Assembly: GCF_028858725.1 (NCBI RefSeq)
Contig: NC_084760.1
Span: 57,003,367-57,067,366 of the forward strand
Direction: 5' to 3'
From: Colius striatus
Taxonomy: Eukaryota > Chordata > Aves > Coliiformes > Coliidae
Length of the DNA: 64,000 nt
The notes beneath the pieces were generated by a model. That model was not told the origin of the DNA. It saw only the letters and a program-made list of their open reading frames with translations, and did no database searches. The stretch's first letter is position 1, and every line of letters starts with the position of its first letter. A program made the position numbers and the translations under genes. Of this stretch, positions 10,001 to 21,942 are shown in pieces.

Positions 10001-13000
10001 TGGGTTTTGTTAGCAGTCCCAGGCACTACACTCTGTTCTTTGGTCTGCCACCATCACTATGCCTGCCCAAGGGCAGTGCAGGAAAGGACACAATGTCAGG
10101 GTGCGAGGGGAAGTGATGTCTGTTTCCACACTGTGGTCCATGGTGGGTGGCATGTCAGTATCATACCCGATTGCTTCACAGATACTATGATTTTATCTGC
10201 TCCTTCTAACCCAGAGGTAGCAGTGAAGTTAAGAAACCTTAGGAAAAAGAGATTTGCAAGTTAGTACCAGGCAAATGTTAAGCCTGTGTTTCCTGCTCAC
10301 TTAATGTTTTACTTTGCAATCTGAGTAACAGCTTTAAATATCATTTCTTGGGCTTTTTTTAAGGCAGATGTTTGTTTGTTTGCAAGTATAGTTATTCCCA
10401 CTTTGTAGCTCATCCTCTGAGACACAAAATTTTGGAATCAGTAAAAAAAATAAATTCCATATTTTTTCCTATGGACAAAAGCTCTTAACACAGCAGGGAG
10501 AAAAAGGTCCTGGATACCCTTATGCTCCCCTGCATTGAGGTCTGGAGAGAGCTCATCTTCTTCCTCACACAGAAGTGGAGGACACCCACGACGGGGAATG
10601 CCTGGGGCTAAGCAAGCAAGGGTGGAGTTGGCCACAGTTTAACGTACTGAGCCCGCAGCAGGCATGGTGGAAGGAAACCCGACGCGCTCCTGTCCCTTCT
10701 CTGCTTTTCGGAGCTGCCCGGGCAGGCAGGCTGCTGCCTCTGAGGTCCTGTGCAGACTCCGCATTTCCGCCACCCTGTCACAGGTGCAGGCAATGGTCTC
10801 TTGTTCACGTTGAGTTATTATTTTGGCCCAAGGCCAGAGCTTTTCGCTGACTGTGTAAACAAGCACTGCAGAGGAGTGATTTGTCAACAGCGAGTCGCTT
10901 GCTGGGACCTCGGTGTGGTTGTGTTGCAGCTTCACTGCAAATTTAGCTTGGGTGACTGACACCTGGGTCAGCAACGTGAGCTAAAATAGCTCAGATGACT
11001 TAGTCAGTGTCCTGCATGCAGAGCAGGTGGGGTTATCAGGATAGCTGAAGTAAAAACTGAGACTTCCCATTTGCTACAAAACACTGGTGCATATGTATGT
11101 GTAGGGGCGGGAGTGGATATTCTTGGGTTTTGGAAAGAAAAAAAGAAACGTTTTTAGTTCTCTCTCTGAAGGGGTAAGCCAGCAAAGGGGAAACCTGGGA
11201 AAGATAACCATCAAAATCAAAACATAATGGAGTCTGGGAATCCTAGCTCTCACCTCCCCTCTGTTTTCATGTCTTGGCCACCATAGGAGTCTGGGAGGGA
11301 GTCAGGATCACCAGGGCTTTGGGATGGCTCATCACAGAGCCAGCAGCTCAGACTCAGGGGAAGCTGGTGACAACCACATCCCCCACGTCTCCTCCGGTCT
11401 GGATGGAAGGAGACTGGGAAGGCCTGGCTTGAGCCATGTGCTCTCAGGACTCCCAGGCTGGCTGACTCATGGCCAGAGCTGGGAGGTGGTTTTGGCAGCC
11501 TGTCAGCCCCTCTGAAGCTGCTGGGGGTCCTGGAGCCTCTGGCACAGAGGGAGTCCCCACACCAGGCTGCTTGGCACCCGAGCAGGTACCCTGCCAGCTT
11601 GCTGTTGCTGGCCTGTCCGGCATTCGTTTCTCAGGAGTTCACTCAAACTGCAGCATTTCCACAGATTGGTTGGTCACAGAGGACTTGACAGGAAAAAAGC
11701 TGTAAGGAATTGGTGCTCCCTGAGACAAGCCCTCGACCCCTCATGCTTGCTGGTCAGCTGGCTGAGCCAGTGTTTCTCTTGAGTTTTATACACTCACAGA
11801 TGAATAAAATGGCCTGCAGCAAAAGTGCCATTGTAATTTGGCAAGAAGGGGTGTATAGTGGACAGGGGATTTGGAGTATCATCTATAAATGCGCCCAGGT
11901 TAATTCTATAATGCAGGCATGCAGCAACAGAAGTGCTCCTTTCTAGCTTGAAAGTTGATACAAGTGGAAAAAGCCACCTAAGGTGCTAGCATTTTGCAGA
12001 AGACAGACATTATTTTATACCAGAGAGCACAAGGCCTTACGTGGATCTTGCTGCCACACTCTCCCATAAGAAGGGCACTCAATCCTTCTGTGCTAAAACA
12101 CATCATAGTCACTCATACCTAAAAATTTTAACTGAAAGCTAGAGGAAAAAACGGCATGCCAGCTTGGGAGTAGATAGCACATTATTCCCCCAAGGAGACT
12201 ACCTTTAAACTAAAATAGAAATATTCCCAAAACTGGAATAGGTTTTGTGGTTGAAGATCTTCAATTTAAGCACTAGATTTGATGGTAGACCCTTTTAGAA
12301 AGGGAATCTCTTTTCATATGCGTTTAATAAGACAATTTCTTTTTCAAATGCTTTTTTGTCCCAAGCCTGTGGAGCTCCAGTTGCTGTTTGTTGAAATACC
12401 TCATGGTCCATATGACTGTCAGTCTTCCATCTCCAAATTAGCAATGGCATTACATAAAACATTTTCTCAGAGAAGCTTTTTATTGTGTGTGTGCAGAGTC
12501 ATGACAAGATGGTTTTAGTTTGTAGTTAAGTAACACCGTATGTCATATTGTCTTAATGACTCTGTGAAGTAGATGAGACCCTGGCAGCAGTTACAACAAC
12601 TATCTCACAATGTCGAGAAATAGTTTGGAAGCATTACGATGAATGCCAGTGTAGGGAGGAAAAGGCAGGGTAGTACATGCAAGCTCTCTGGTCTCCAGCC
12701 TGCTTCTTTGTGTGGATGAATGTCTCGTTCACACACGCGCAGGATCTATACTGCACTGCAGCAGCTTGCTGAGGAATTTCAGGAGAGGCATTGTGTATCT
12801 TGAGTACTTACAGACTTAATTCTTTTCATTTGCATGTTGCCTGAAAAAACAACTGTGGCCTATTGCATTACAGGAATAGTCACACAAATCATTTACAGAT
12901 CAGAGAACAAACTTTTCATCTTGTAAATCTTAACATGTGAATGGTGAGTCTGGCAGCTGGGTTAGCTGTGTCACCTGTGTAGGCTGGGAAGATGGTTTGA

Positions 13001-13712
13001 CACTCAACACATCTTTTGCCTTCCCCTTGCAGGTTATTTTGATGCTCATTCCCTGGCCATGGATTTCATGAGCATTGGCTTCCGGGAGTGCTTGACAGAA
13101 GTCGCAAGGTACCTGACTTCGGTGGAAGGTCTCGACACGTCCGACCCGCTGCGTGTTAGACTCGTGTCTCACCTGAGCACCTGTGCCTCTCAGAGGGAAG
13201 CTGCTGCGATGACTTCCTCCATGGCCCACCACCACCACCCCTTGCACCCGCACCATTGGGCAGCTGCCTTTCACCACCTCCCAGCCGCTTTGCTGCAGCC
13301 GAACGGACTCCATGCCTCCGAGGCCACCCCATGCAGACTCTCCTCAGATGTGCCCCCCCACGGCTCTGCCCTGCTCACGGCCACCTTTGCTCACACTGAC
13401 GCTGCCCTCAGAGTCCCCACCGCCGGCAGTGTCGCTCCCTGTGTCCCTCCTCTCTCTACCTCCCTCCTGTCCCTCTCAGCTACTGTTCATGCTGCAGCGG
13501 CAGCAGCTACGGCCGCTGCCCAGAGCTTCCCCATCTCCTTCACCAGCGCCTTCCCCATGCTTCCACCCAGCGCAGCCGCCGCTGCCGTGGCTGCTGCAAC
13601 GGCCATCACCCCTCCGTTGGCCGTATCGGCCACAGCCAGCACTCAGCAGGCTGGCAGCGGGGGCGGCACTAAAACCTACCGGCCGTGGGGGACTGAAGTT
13701 GGAGCCTTTTAA
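3932..13712 (+). CDS. HEY2: HEY2, bHLH-Orange transcriptional repressor (5 exons, complete)
   Basis: Coding sequence joins 3932-4014, 5169-5247, 5354-5437, 8065-8146 and 13033-13712: 1008 nt, 335 aa, all introns GT..AG and in frame. The human protein is 337 aa. HEY2 (HESR2/HRT2/gridlock) is a nuclear repressor downstream of Notch that acts in heart, artery and inner-ear development. It binds CACGTG-type E-boxes as homodimers or HES/HEY heterodimers and recruits co-repressors.

Domains: acidic N-terminus (1-27); bHLH at about 48-104, with the basic region ending in Gly54, where Hairy/E(spl) proteins have Pro, the HEY hallmark; Orange domain at about 119-158; a His-rich stretch and Ala tracts in the second half; the C-terminal YRPW motif at 325-328, which replaces the WRPW of HES proteins; and the family's terminal TEVGAF at 330-335. 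The start is certain because the MKRPCEE N-terminus is conserved and no ATG lies in the preceding 90 nt. The frame is intact and nothing is missing. Confidence 0.98.
4015..5168 (+). other. HEY2: HEY2 intron 1 (1154 bp)
   Basis: GT..AG intron with acceptor TTTCACAG. Its first 100 bp are still CpG-island DNA and contain the G-run cluster at 4083-4109. The rest is unremarkable. No other gene is seen in it. Confidence 0.9.
4083..4109 (+). other. Putative G-quadruplex on the transcribed-RNA strand, start of HEY2 intron 1
   Basis: G runs of 5, 8 and 7, then a final GG, separated by spacers of 3, 1 and 1 nt, begin 69 bp after the exon 1 donor. The eight-G run can supply two tetrad strands, so four runs of three or more are available. 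The Gs are on the non-template strand, so nascent RNA and displaced DNA could both fold, or an R-loop could form. Confidence 0.55.
5169..5247 (+). CDS. HEY2: HEY2 exon 2
   Basis: It completes codon 28 and encodes residues 29-54, ending in the basic region ARKKRRG. The final Gly54 is the HEY-specific replacement for the Hairy proline. Acceptor TTTCACAG, donor GTACGT, phase 0 end. Confidence 0.97.
5248..5353 (+). other. HEY2: HEY2 intron 2 (106 bp)
   Basis: A very short intron that splits the basic region from helix 1 of the bHLH. Donor GTACGT; T-rich acceptor ending GGGAATAG. Confidence 0.95.
5354..5437 (+). CDS. HEY2: HEY2 exon 3
   Basis: It encodes residues 55-82, the end of the basic region (IIEKRRRDR) and helix 1 through the start of the loop ([13 protein letters not shown]). 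The 84-nt exon starts and ends on codon boundaries. Donor GTAAGC. Confidence 0.97.
5438..8064 (+). other. HEY2: HEY2 intron 3 (2627 bp)
   Basis: Intron inside the bHLH loop. It contains a T12-T13 run just after the donor and a C-run cluster at 6994-7012. The open frames inside it (for example about 6019-6372 minus and 6688-6948 minus) have no recognisable domain. No other gene is seen. Confidence 0.9.
6994..7012 (-). other. Putative short-loop G-quadruplex on the template strand
   Basis: The plus strand has four consecutive C runs (CCC, CCC, CCC, CCCC) each separated by one T. The complement is therefore G4AG3AG3AG3, the single-nucleotide-loop class that is the most stable in known quadruplexes. 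It lies in HEY2 intron 3 on the template strand. Confidence 0.6.
8065..8146 (+). CDS. HEY2: HEY2 exon 4
   Basis: It encodes residues 83-109 plus one base of codon 110: the end of the bHLH loop and helix 2 ([18 protein letters not shown]), the dimerisation helix. Acceptor TCTCAAAG, donor G|GTAAGA. Confidence 0.97.
8147..13032 (+). other. HEY2: HEY2 intron 4 (4886 bp)
   Basis: The longest HEY2 intron lies between bHLH helix 2 and the Orange domain, with acceptor CCCCTTGCAG. It holds moderately GC-rich patches (about 10550-10780 and 11280-11620) and open frames without recognisable domains (such as about 9763-10116 and 10639-10974). No repeat family or second gene is recognised. Confidence 0.85.
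13033..13712 (+). CDS. HEY2: HEY2 exon 5 (coding part)
   Basis: It encodes residues 110-335 and the TAA stop at 13710-13712: the Orange domain (about 119-158), the His-rich segment ([13 protein letters not shown]), a Ser/Thr/Pro/Ala-rich tail with Ala tracts, and the terminal YRPW-TEVGAF. Base composition is strongly GC-rich compared with the flanking intron and 3' UTR. This is why long but meaningless frames appear in the other registers. Confidence 0.98.
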
Positions 13713-14182
13713 GTCCCTCTTTCCCTTCCCAGTCCAGCTCCTTCCTCTCCCTCAGCACATGCGCGCGTGCACACACACCCCTACGTGCCCACACACCCAC
13801 ATGGGAGCCTCCAAGACTTGGCATGTCCTTCCTGCTCAGGCCAGCCGAGCAGCCTACTTCACCCTGAGAGGTGTCAGCAAGCCCTCCAAGGAATGGCACA
13901 GCTATTCTCCTCATTTCAGGTGCCAGAGAGGATACAGGGCCATATCTTATTCTCAGTTTGTTTTGCTGGAGGCACCTTGAGGGAGCAGCAGTGGCTTTCA
14001 TAACAGCGTGACCATATCAGCATGTAGAGGTTTCCTGGGAAATACATAGAAATGCGTAAACATTAGAACTAATAATTCTCCAGCTATGCATTCTTGTTTG
14101 GCAGAGGTGAGAGATCACACCTACCAGGCCTCCCAAGGCTAGAGAAAGAGTTCAAGTTTCGTAAGTGCCTGATATTTGAATC

Positions 14183-14226
14183 AATAATAATAATAATAAA
14201 ATATATGTGTGTGTGTGTGTGTGTGT
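14183..14226. repeat. (AAT)n-(TG)n compound microsatellite in HEY2 3' UTR
   Basis: Six AAT-type repeats (about 14183-14200) are followed by a short AT stretch and an alternating TG run of about 21 nt (14206-14226). It is likely length-variable, and lies inside the predicted 3' UTR. Confidence 0.9.
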
Positions 14227-15215
14227 TCTGCTAAAACAAATAACATTGCACAGTTATGGAAATGGTATTGGAGAAAGGTGAAACTGTGCATTCAGTTTCA
14301 GAACTGGGATACATTTCCAGGCAAGAGTTTGCTCTGGAAGGGGAGAGAGTTTCTTTAGCCAAAAGATTGCTGAGGAAGAATGTTGAATTTGGTAGGCCTA
14401 GTTCTCGCTTCCTTAGTTCACTGTCTTTGTACAGACTTGCCAAAATGTGACATCTAGCATAGCATTGGTAAAAGCAATTATCTTATCAGTGCTGGGATTA
14501 ATGAACATTTCAGCACTGCCTGTGAGCCTTGAGGCACCCTTTTTTATGGCTTAAATATGGTGCTAGCTCGTATATGCACAAACATCAAATTTGTCATGCA
14601 CCCAAAAGTAACCACCTAGTTAAAGTGTGCAGATTTGGATACAGTTGATTCATGCCAATACAAGAAACTCAGTGTTGTAAGAGTTCAGATTAACTTATTT
14701 AGTTGTATTTGGACATATACTTTTAGATGATTCTGTGCAAGATCTCTCTTCACTATCAGCTTCTGGGAGAATGATCACTCTGGGTATGAATGAAGTTACG
14801 GTAGGGACAATTTTTAAATTGGCTATTAACACGCCAACATTGTAATGTGGGTTTGATTCCAAACCAAAATGAATGTATTAAAGGGGTTGTGAGTAAATTA
14901 TTTTGTCAATACCCAGACAACTAGTGCTGCATTAAATGGTTTGCTTTCATTTTTTATTACAGTGACTTAAAATAACCTAAGTATTTTAATACGTCCAGTC
15001 AAGAACTAGAGATTTTATGTAAAAAATAAAACACAGCATGTATTATTATGCACTTGATTTCTCTGCTGTGTGGAGAAAGCAATAAGCATCGAGAATGTTA
15101 AACATTATGCAAAATATACTTTAAAATATTTGTTTTAAAAATACTGTACCTAGTCGGTCTTTTATGCATTACTTTGTTAACCTTTTTTCTATGCAAAAGT
15201 CTTTACATATCACTA

Positions 15216-15221
15216 ATTAAA
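15216..15221 (+). promoter_or_regulatory. Candidate HEY2 poly(A) signal (ATTAAA)
   Basis: ATTAAA is followed about 10-25 nt later by T/G-rich sequence suitable for cleavage near 15235-15245. An upstream AATAAA at 15025-15030 is the main alternative. Confidence 0.5.
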
Positions 15222-18200
15222 CGAAGTCCTTTTTGACTGCGTTTTATGGATGATTTGTTGCAGTTTTTGTTTGCTCTTGAGGAATACTCTCAAAGTTAGC
15301 TTCTGCCACTGTCACCTGCTCCATCCTCTACTGCTACAGAAGCAAGATGACTACCTTACAGCCAGACAGAGACTTCATCTTTTGACAAAATGCAGCCTTA
15401 GCTCTGTGGCTTGCTCCTCATCATCTCATCCCCTCAAATATCAAACACTTAACCCATCCCTGTCTGCATCAGCCACCCTCCAGCAGCCAGGCAAGGAGAG
15501 GTTGTGACTTGCCTGAACAGCATGCTGTCCCATGGAGAAAACTGGACAAGAGATAGAGAGGAAGGCTCTACCCCTGAGCTCTAAATCATCCTTAATAGTC
15601 TTTAAAGTTTTGTTGTTTGTGGGAGAATTAGACATTTTTTCATCTGGGACACACATGCTGTACTGGCATGTTTGGCAGCATCTGCTTCAGGGACCATTCA
15701 CTTTCATATGAGCAGTTTCAAGAATAAAGATGACATTAGTGAACTGGCAAGTAGATAAAAAGTAGGCTTTATTTACATGAGAAAGAGCAGGTTGCAGCCC
15801 TGCTTGACTTTAAGCTGTTAACTATTAACCTGCCCTCTAAGAGCCTGGTAGGAGGTCTCCCATGCATCAGATGATGTTAAAAATGGGCAGACACTGACTT
15901 GATTCGAGCTAAGGGCTTTGATCTAATTGATGTGCCGACCCCCACCCCAAATTAGCACTTGTTCCTCCAAATGCAAGATTTTGCCTCATTCTAAAAAAAA
16001 AAAAAAAAAGGAGTTTGAAAAATACATTTCTGAAACTGACTAGATGAAAGTGTACTGACTTTATCATCCCGAACTAATGCATCGCAGGTGGATTTGTGTG
16101 TTTGGGTTTATCCCATTTTCAGTCACAAAGAACGAGCGAAATTCACGGACACCAAGTTGCTTATGTCTCCACTCTTTTGCTTTGTTTTGTTTTGTTTGTC
16201 ATCTTTTGTTTTAATGTGAATCAGCTGAAGGGACCAATACATGAGTTAGGCGCCTTAGTGCCAGTTTAATCCTGAGCCTCTGTTGGGAATGTTACCTCTG
16301 TGAGAGCAGATGAGGATTTCCGAAGTGAGGAATGAATGGAGAAGCAGCAAATTTCCCATGCACTGTTGGAAAGACATCAGATGGCAATAACTTCTGATGG
16401 CCTTGGTTGTAGCTGTGCTAACAAGTCAGAGCTGAAGGAGTCTTTGCAATTTTTAAAACAGAGCAAGGAAAAGCTATTTCCTTGGCATAAAGAAGATCCA
16501 AAAGGTAAGACAAAAGGCTGTGCACATACAACCTTACTTCCGTCCTTTTCTATCTTATTCTGCATTCAATGATGAAAGAACCTGGAAGGTGAAGAAAGGC
16601 TTTCATTCATGTAATTTAGGACTGGATCATAGCACATAGCACAAGAAAGCAATTCAGGTTGCTTTCTCAACAGTTTGACTAACTTTTCAAGGGGTGGGTT
16701 TGCAACCTTAAATTCCAGTTATCAAGAGGATCAAATAAGGTTATGCAATTTCCTAGAATGCTTTTCTTAAGAGGAAAAACCTAAAAACCAATTCTGTCAC
16801 TCAGCATTAGCAGGCATGAAACCTTAGCCCTCAGCAGTGCAAATAAAAAAGCACTTAGGCTGCTCTAGCAGTGGGACTGTGTCACACAGCAATAGAAGAA
16901 GGTTATTGCCCTAGAGAGGAGATAGGCAACTAAGAGGCAGTGCTGTCTGTCTTCTCTTTGCTTTAATTGCAAGTGTAGGGAATCCAGCACAAGGTATTGT
17001 CCCAGAAGAAAAAACAACTCCTGTGGCTGAGGAATGAATGCATTTATTCAAATCAGAATAATCGTATCCTGGCAATGACTACATCTTCCTGAACAACTGC
17101 CAGGAGGTGCCAGCTCATGCTGTCTGTCTCCTTAGTGCAAGCTTTCAAAGTGTTGGTTTGCAGCTATTCTGAAAGATGATACTTCAACCACGATATCATA
17201 AGTAAAGGGCATTTACTAAAGCCTGGAGCATGAATATTGGAAAATTCTTAGGGCTATAGCAAGTGAGAACATTTTTTTCTTCATAATGGAAAATAGTCAC
17301 AAGTGTCCTTTAATCAGAAGATACCACATCAGAAAATAGAATTTAAGCATGAAGTGGACTGTTACCAGCTCTGTAGTCACCAGTCACATTAGTCATCCAC
17401 TTCTAGAGGCACAGATAGCCTAAGATCACACAAATGAGGACCTCAGTGATTTCGTAGTCACTGGTAGTTTTGTCCAATGTCAGGAAAAGATGAAGAAATT
17501 AGTTTAGCTTTGTTTGCAAGCTTCATGTGCCCAGCCTCATTTGTGTGAGGCTACTGCCTGAACCTGAGTGTGATTTTGCTCCATGCTGAAATTTTGACTT
17601 GTGCTCTGTTCCTCTGATTCGCCATTAATATTCAGCAAAGTCTTGTGTTTCGGAAGCTAACACATAAAGGTCTCAAAAGGGATGACCACAGCAACACATC
17701 TGACCATAAGTGGACATGGTAAGCAGAGGAGCACCCTGCAGGTGCTAGAAATGCTGAGATCTAAACTTGAGAGTAAACCCAGGCTCTCATGATTTACAGA
17801 TGAAGCAAAACTTTGACAGATAATCATCTTAAAAAAGGGTGGTTTGGTTTGGGTTTAGTTTGTTTGGGGGTTTTTTGCCCGTAGTAATTGCTACTACTGG
17901 AAGTTGTGAAGTGCTATTAACATGTTAATACAATCACTTAGTATTCAGATTCCTGAATATTTGCCACTTCCTAAGATGGGCTCCAGTTCTCACTCTGAAA
18001 GGTACAGGTCTCTTGTGTGTCTTTTATCACCTCTGCTAGCCCTCTGCAAATGTCTGGGAAACCAAAGGTTGCTTAAGTGACACTGAGTATGGACAGGCAA
18101 CTGAATTGGTCCTTCTCTATCTTGTATCTTCTGGGGAGAGGTAGGATTTAAAGCTTAATAATATTTTCACATATGATACGGAACAGTATCAAAATCATTT

Positions 18201-21200
18201 GATGATAATGTGTTATCATCTATAAATCTTGTAAAACTAAGACCAGTCAACACCTCATTCAACACTAACTTCATCATTTCTCTTCACGGTATTGCTGCAG
18301 CAGTAGTGGTGATTATAAGATGTTGATAATTTATTTTTAAAAGGATCTTTTTCTGCATTTGTGGTGGCAGTGCAAAACTTGGACACATTCTTGTACCCTA
18401 GAAATCAAAATGTCAGAAGCAAAAGGAAATGAATATGGGAAATTAAAGGAAACGTGTCTAGTTGAATTACTTTCACGGTCTGGAGATGCAGATTCTTATT
18501 TTACACCTGCAGATATAGCATTCAAGCAAAGCTGAATATTTTAAACAACTCTCATCTGAACACTGCTATTACTTGTTATAAAGCAAAGTAGTTCTAAGGT
18601 GCTGAAAATTTTGCTTTCCACACAGTCCATTTTTAGCATTTTTCTCTCCTACCAAGGAGAGTCTTCAGGATGAAAAAAATACCTTGATGTAACACTGAAA
18701 TTGTGATTGCAATTGCCCAATAGATCGGAAATTTCTAACTCTGCCCCTGTCTTCATATATGTTATTGTAAGACCTCTTTCAGTGGAATTAGCAGACTGCA
18801 CCAGGAAACAATCTCTTATTGGAAGACATAAAGTATTTTTTACCTGTAAAGAAAACTCATAGATAGTATTCTGTATTACTGTGTGGTCAGTGAAAATCTA
18901 ATAAATGACTACAAGACAATCCATAAACCTAAAGAGACAAAATTACGATTACTGAAAGGATCCCCCACACTTTTTTCCTCTCTTAGTTTTCACTTAACTC
19001 TGAATGCCGTGTTTTTTTTTCCTATAACAGAGAGGCAACTAACTATTTTTCTTTCCAAGAAGGACTGTCCCTGAAGGAGTATAAAACAAAATGCTACGTA
19101 TTTAATATACACTTTTGCAACTAGATTAACAAGATGAGGCCTATTGTGTGTGGATAGTTTAAATAGTTTTTAATGAAACTTCCCAGCACAACACTTGGGT
19201 TTAATACACAGGCTGTAAAATAAAACAACATTGTTCTCTCCCCACACCCTCTCCTTCTGGTACTAAATGTATTTTGCTGGAGGAGAAGGGAGTTTATTTT
19301 GTTTGGGTTTGTTTTTCTGAAGAGGCACCAGGGTGGCAAGAGAGAGCAATGGTGGGACACACTGGCTCCTTGGGAATGAGGAGTATCTCTTTTCCTCTGG
19401 GTAGGCAAAGCTACTTCCTCACCTTTTCCCTCCCCTGCCCTCTTTTTGGGCAGGCATTGGGCAGCCCCCTCCCTCCTTTCCCAACAGAAAGACAAGCAGG
19501 TTGCAACCATAGCAAATGACTGTGGCTTCATCAGGCTGTTCCAGTATCTCTTGCTATTCTCTGATAATTACCTCAGGTCTTCAGCTGTGAGATGCCATCA
19601 GCAGTGTCTGCTTCCTTCTCTCCCTGCATTATCACAGGACTGATACTTGCCCAGCTATGCTGACTTTCAGCCCTTCATTTTATTATTGCAGTTAGCAGAT
19701 AAAAATGCTGCCAATAGGAATCTCAAAACAAAACAACTAAGAATGTTTCTTGATATTACTGAAAACTGACCTTCATGTGCTGCCCTGTCCTCCTCAAGTC
19801 CTACTAAACCCATAAGAAAGATTCTCTTTAATAAATCACTATTGGATCATTAAACCTTTTTAAGGCAGTATGTGCCTTACCAAGAGAATGAGGATTGCAA
19901 CACAGCAGTGGCTGCTGCTCACTGACAATCATGGGAACTGACCTCAATCCATGAATTATCTAGTTCACTTTGACCAGTTCTCATGCCAGAGCAGGTCCTT
20001 TGATGTGACCGTCAAAACCCAAGGATGCTCAACAGCAATAGCCACCAACAGAACAATGGAGAAGTAATAATTCAATATAAATATGTAAAAACTGCCTGCC
20101 TGTATGCCTGGCTTTTGCAGCCAGGTAGATTCTGTGCCTGTGGCTGAAATTGGAATGAAAAAAGAGAAATAGAGACCTTTTTCATTCCCGCGTATTACTC
20201 TTTAAGGGAAGAAATGCTGGGCATGTTAGAAGGATATTTTTTAAAAACCATTATGTACATGATTTTTTGTCTAAGGCAAGACTCTCAGTTGCATTTCAAA
20301 ATCAGCCTGATAGTTCAGAAACAATATGCACTTAAGGGCCGATCCTGTACAGAGAATAAGGTCATTAAACTTACTAAGAAAACTATTCCACTTCAGTGAG
20401 ACTATTCATATAAATAAAGTTATTCTTGTTTCTAAGCCTCTGCAGGACCAAAACTGTAGAGGATGCATTCTTATTGGTCTGATTTGTAAAAATATTTATG
20501 TGTAAATCTCTTTTTGATTGTTTCAACACGTCAGAAATCGAACCGGTCATTACTCTGCTTCTTGGCTGCCCACCTCTAAAGTGGGAACCGTGTTATTTGG
20601 TTTCTTGTCCTTGATCTTGTCTAAGTAGGCCTCAGACTCCAGGAAGGAGATTGTCTCCAAACTTATGATCATTTTGTGAGCACCCTTAGCTAGAGTTCTG
20701 GCCCTTACTGTAAGTCTTCAGTTAAGAGAAGACGGTAGCTGTCCTGGAGCCCAAATGCTAGTGAGGGAGGCAAATTTCTGATGGCATAAGGGATGACGTG
20801 GAAGAAAAAAATCCCCTTCAAATTGTATTAACGGAAGAGAAATAGAATTTATTACATTACTTTCAACTATTCATTTTTTTTAACTTTTAAAGTAGGATCA
20901 GCAAACTGTAATAGATAGCAGGTACAAAAGGTTTTAAGACTCCTAGTTTTCAAAAGCACTGAAGTACCTGTAAGCACACCAACAAGATGGGAATGAATAA
21001 GCAGAAGACACTACTTCTTAGTATTGTGCTGAGCTGTCACAGGGTAATTGCATCCGAGCTTAGAGTGAGGTGCCTCTTGCCTGCCTGTGGGCAGTGACTG
21101 CCTGCTCCCACTACCTGCAGCATGTTTTTCTCACACTGCCATGAGTTACTCATCACAAGCAGACCAGAAATGGAGTGCAGTCACCAAGAAAGCAGACAGG

Positions 21201-21909
21201 TGGAGGATGAGTGGTGCATCTTCTAAACTTCTGTGTTTCTGAGGAAATGTGGCAGTGCAGCATGTCACAGTGAGCTGTTGCGTATTGCCTGCATTCACAG
21301 TCAGAGCCGTCAGCAGCTCCTGTCACTTCTTTCTCAACAAACACAGACTTGGAGAGGTCATAGTGGGAAGCTCAAAGGTGAACACTGCAGAACTGGGTCT
21401 GGCATGCACACAAGAGCTCCCTGTGAGCCTTGCAGCAGCCAGGGAAGTCATGGTGACAGGACCTCATGCTCATTGTTTCATGCCTCACACTCAACTTTGG
21501 CCTGCTTGCTTAAGGGGAGAAGAGTACAGTATGTTTGGAGGGATGAAAGCCATCCAGCAAGAGCAAGATGCTCCATGTCGAAGGACCCAAGGGCATTGTC
21601 CAAACAAATCTGAAGACGTGACTTTCCACCCAGATTGGAATAGAAAATTAACAAATTGAAGATTATATACTGCAAAACTTTATCCCATTGGAATTAGGCA
21701 GCTTCTCATCCGAACAGAGGGAAAGCTAATTCCCGTTTCTTTCATTTATTTTTCTGGATCTCTTGTGCAGAACTGCAACTTACACAATAGCAATGATACT
21801 ATTTATGGAATACAGAGTTGTCATTTATATCAAAAAATCTCCTGCAAAGGAGGCAGGGCCAGTTTGCGCATACAGCTGCTCTGAGGCAGAGCTGTAGAAG
21901 GCACCCTGC

Positions 21910-21942
21910 CGGGGCCACGCTCCATCAGCCACCGTGGCCCCG
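21910..21942. repeat. 10-bp perfect GC-rich inverted repeat
   Basis: CGGGGCCACG (21910-21919) pairs perfectly with CGTGGCCCCG (21933-21942) around a 13-nt loop. It lies in a local GC-rich patch inside AT-rich intergenic DNA. It is not followed by a T run and is not in a recognisable RNA gene. Confidence 0.8.

Larger units (their letters stand above)
13713..15240 (+). other. HEY2: HEY2 3' UTR (predicted)
   Basis: The region after the stop turns AT-rich. Candidate poly(A) signals are AATAAA at 14195-14200 (inside a microsatellite), AATAAA at 15025-15030 and ATTAAA at 15216-15221. I favour the last: it lies in a T-rich, low-complexity-free block (about 15120-15240) resembling the deeply conserved ends of vertebrate HEY2 transcripts as I remember them, with a T/G-rich stretch downstream. 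That gives a 3' UTR of about 1.5 kb. The exact cleavage site is inferred. Confidence 0.6.

Noticed and set aside
13312-13980. 222-codon open frame on the plus strand overlapping HEY2 exon 5
   Set aside because: It is a shifted register of the GC-rich, Pro/Ser/Ala-coding exon 5 and continues into the 3' UTR. Its Pro/Ser-rich product has no domain, and HEY2 in frame explains the sequence fully.
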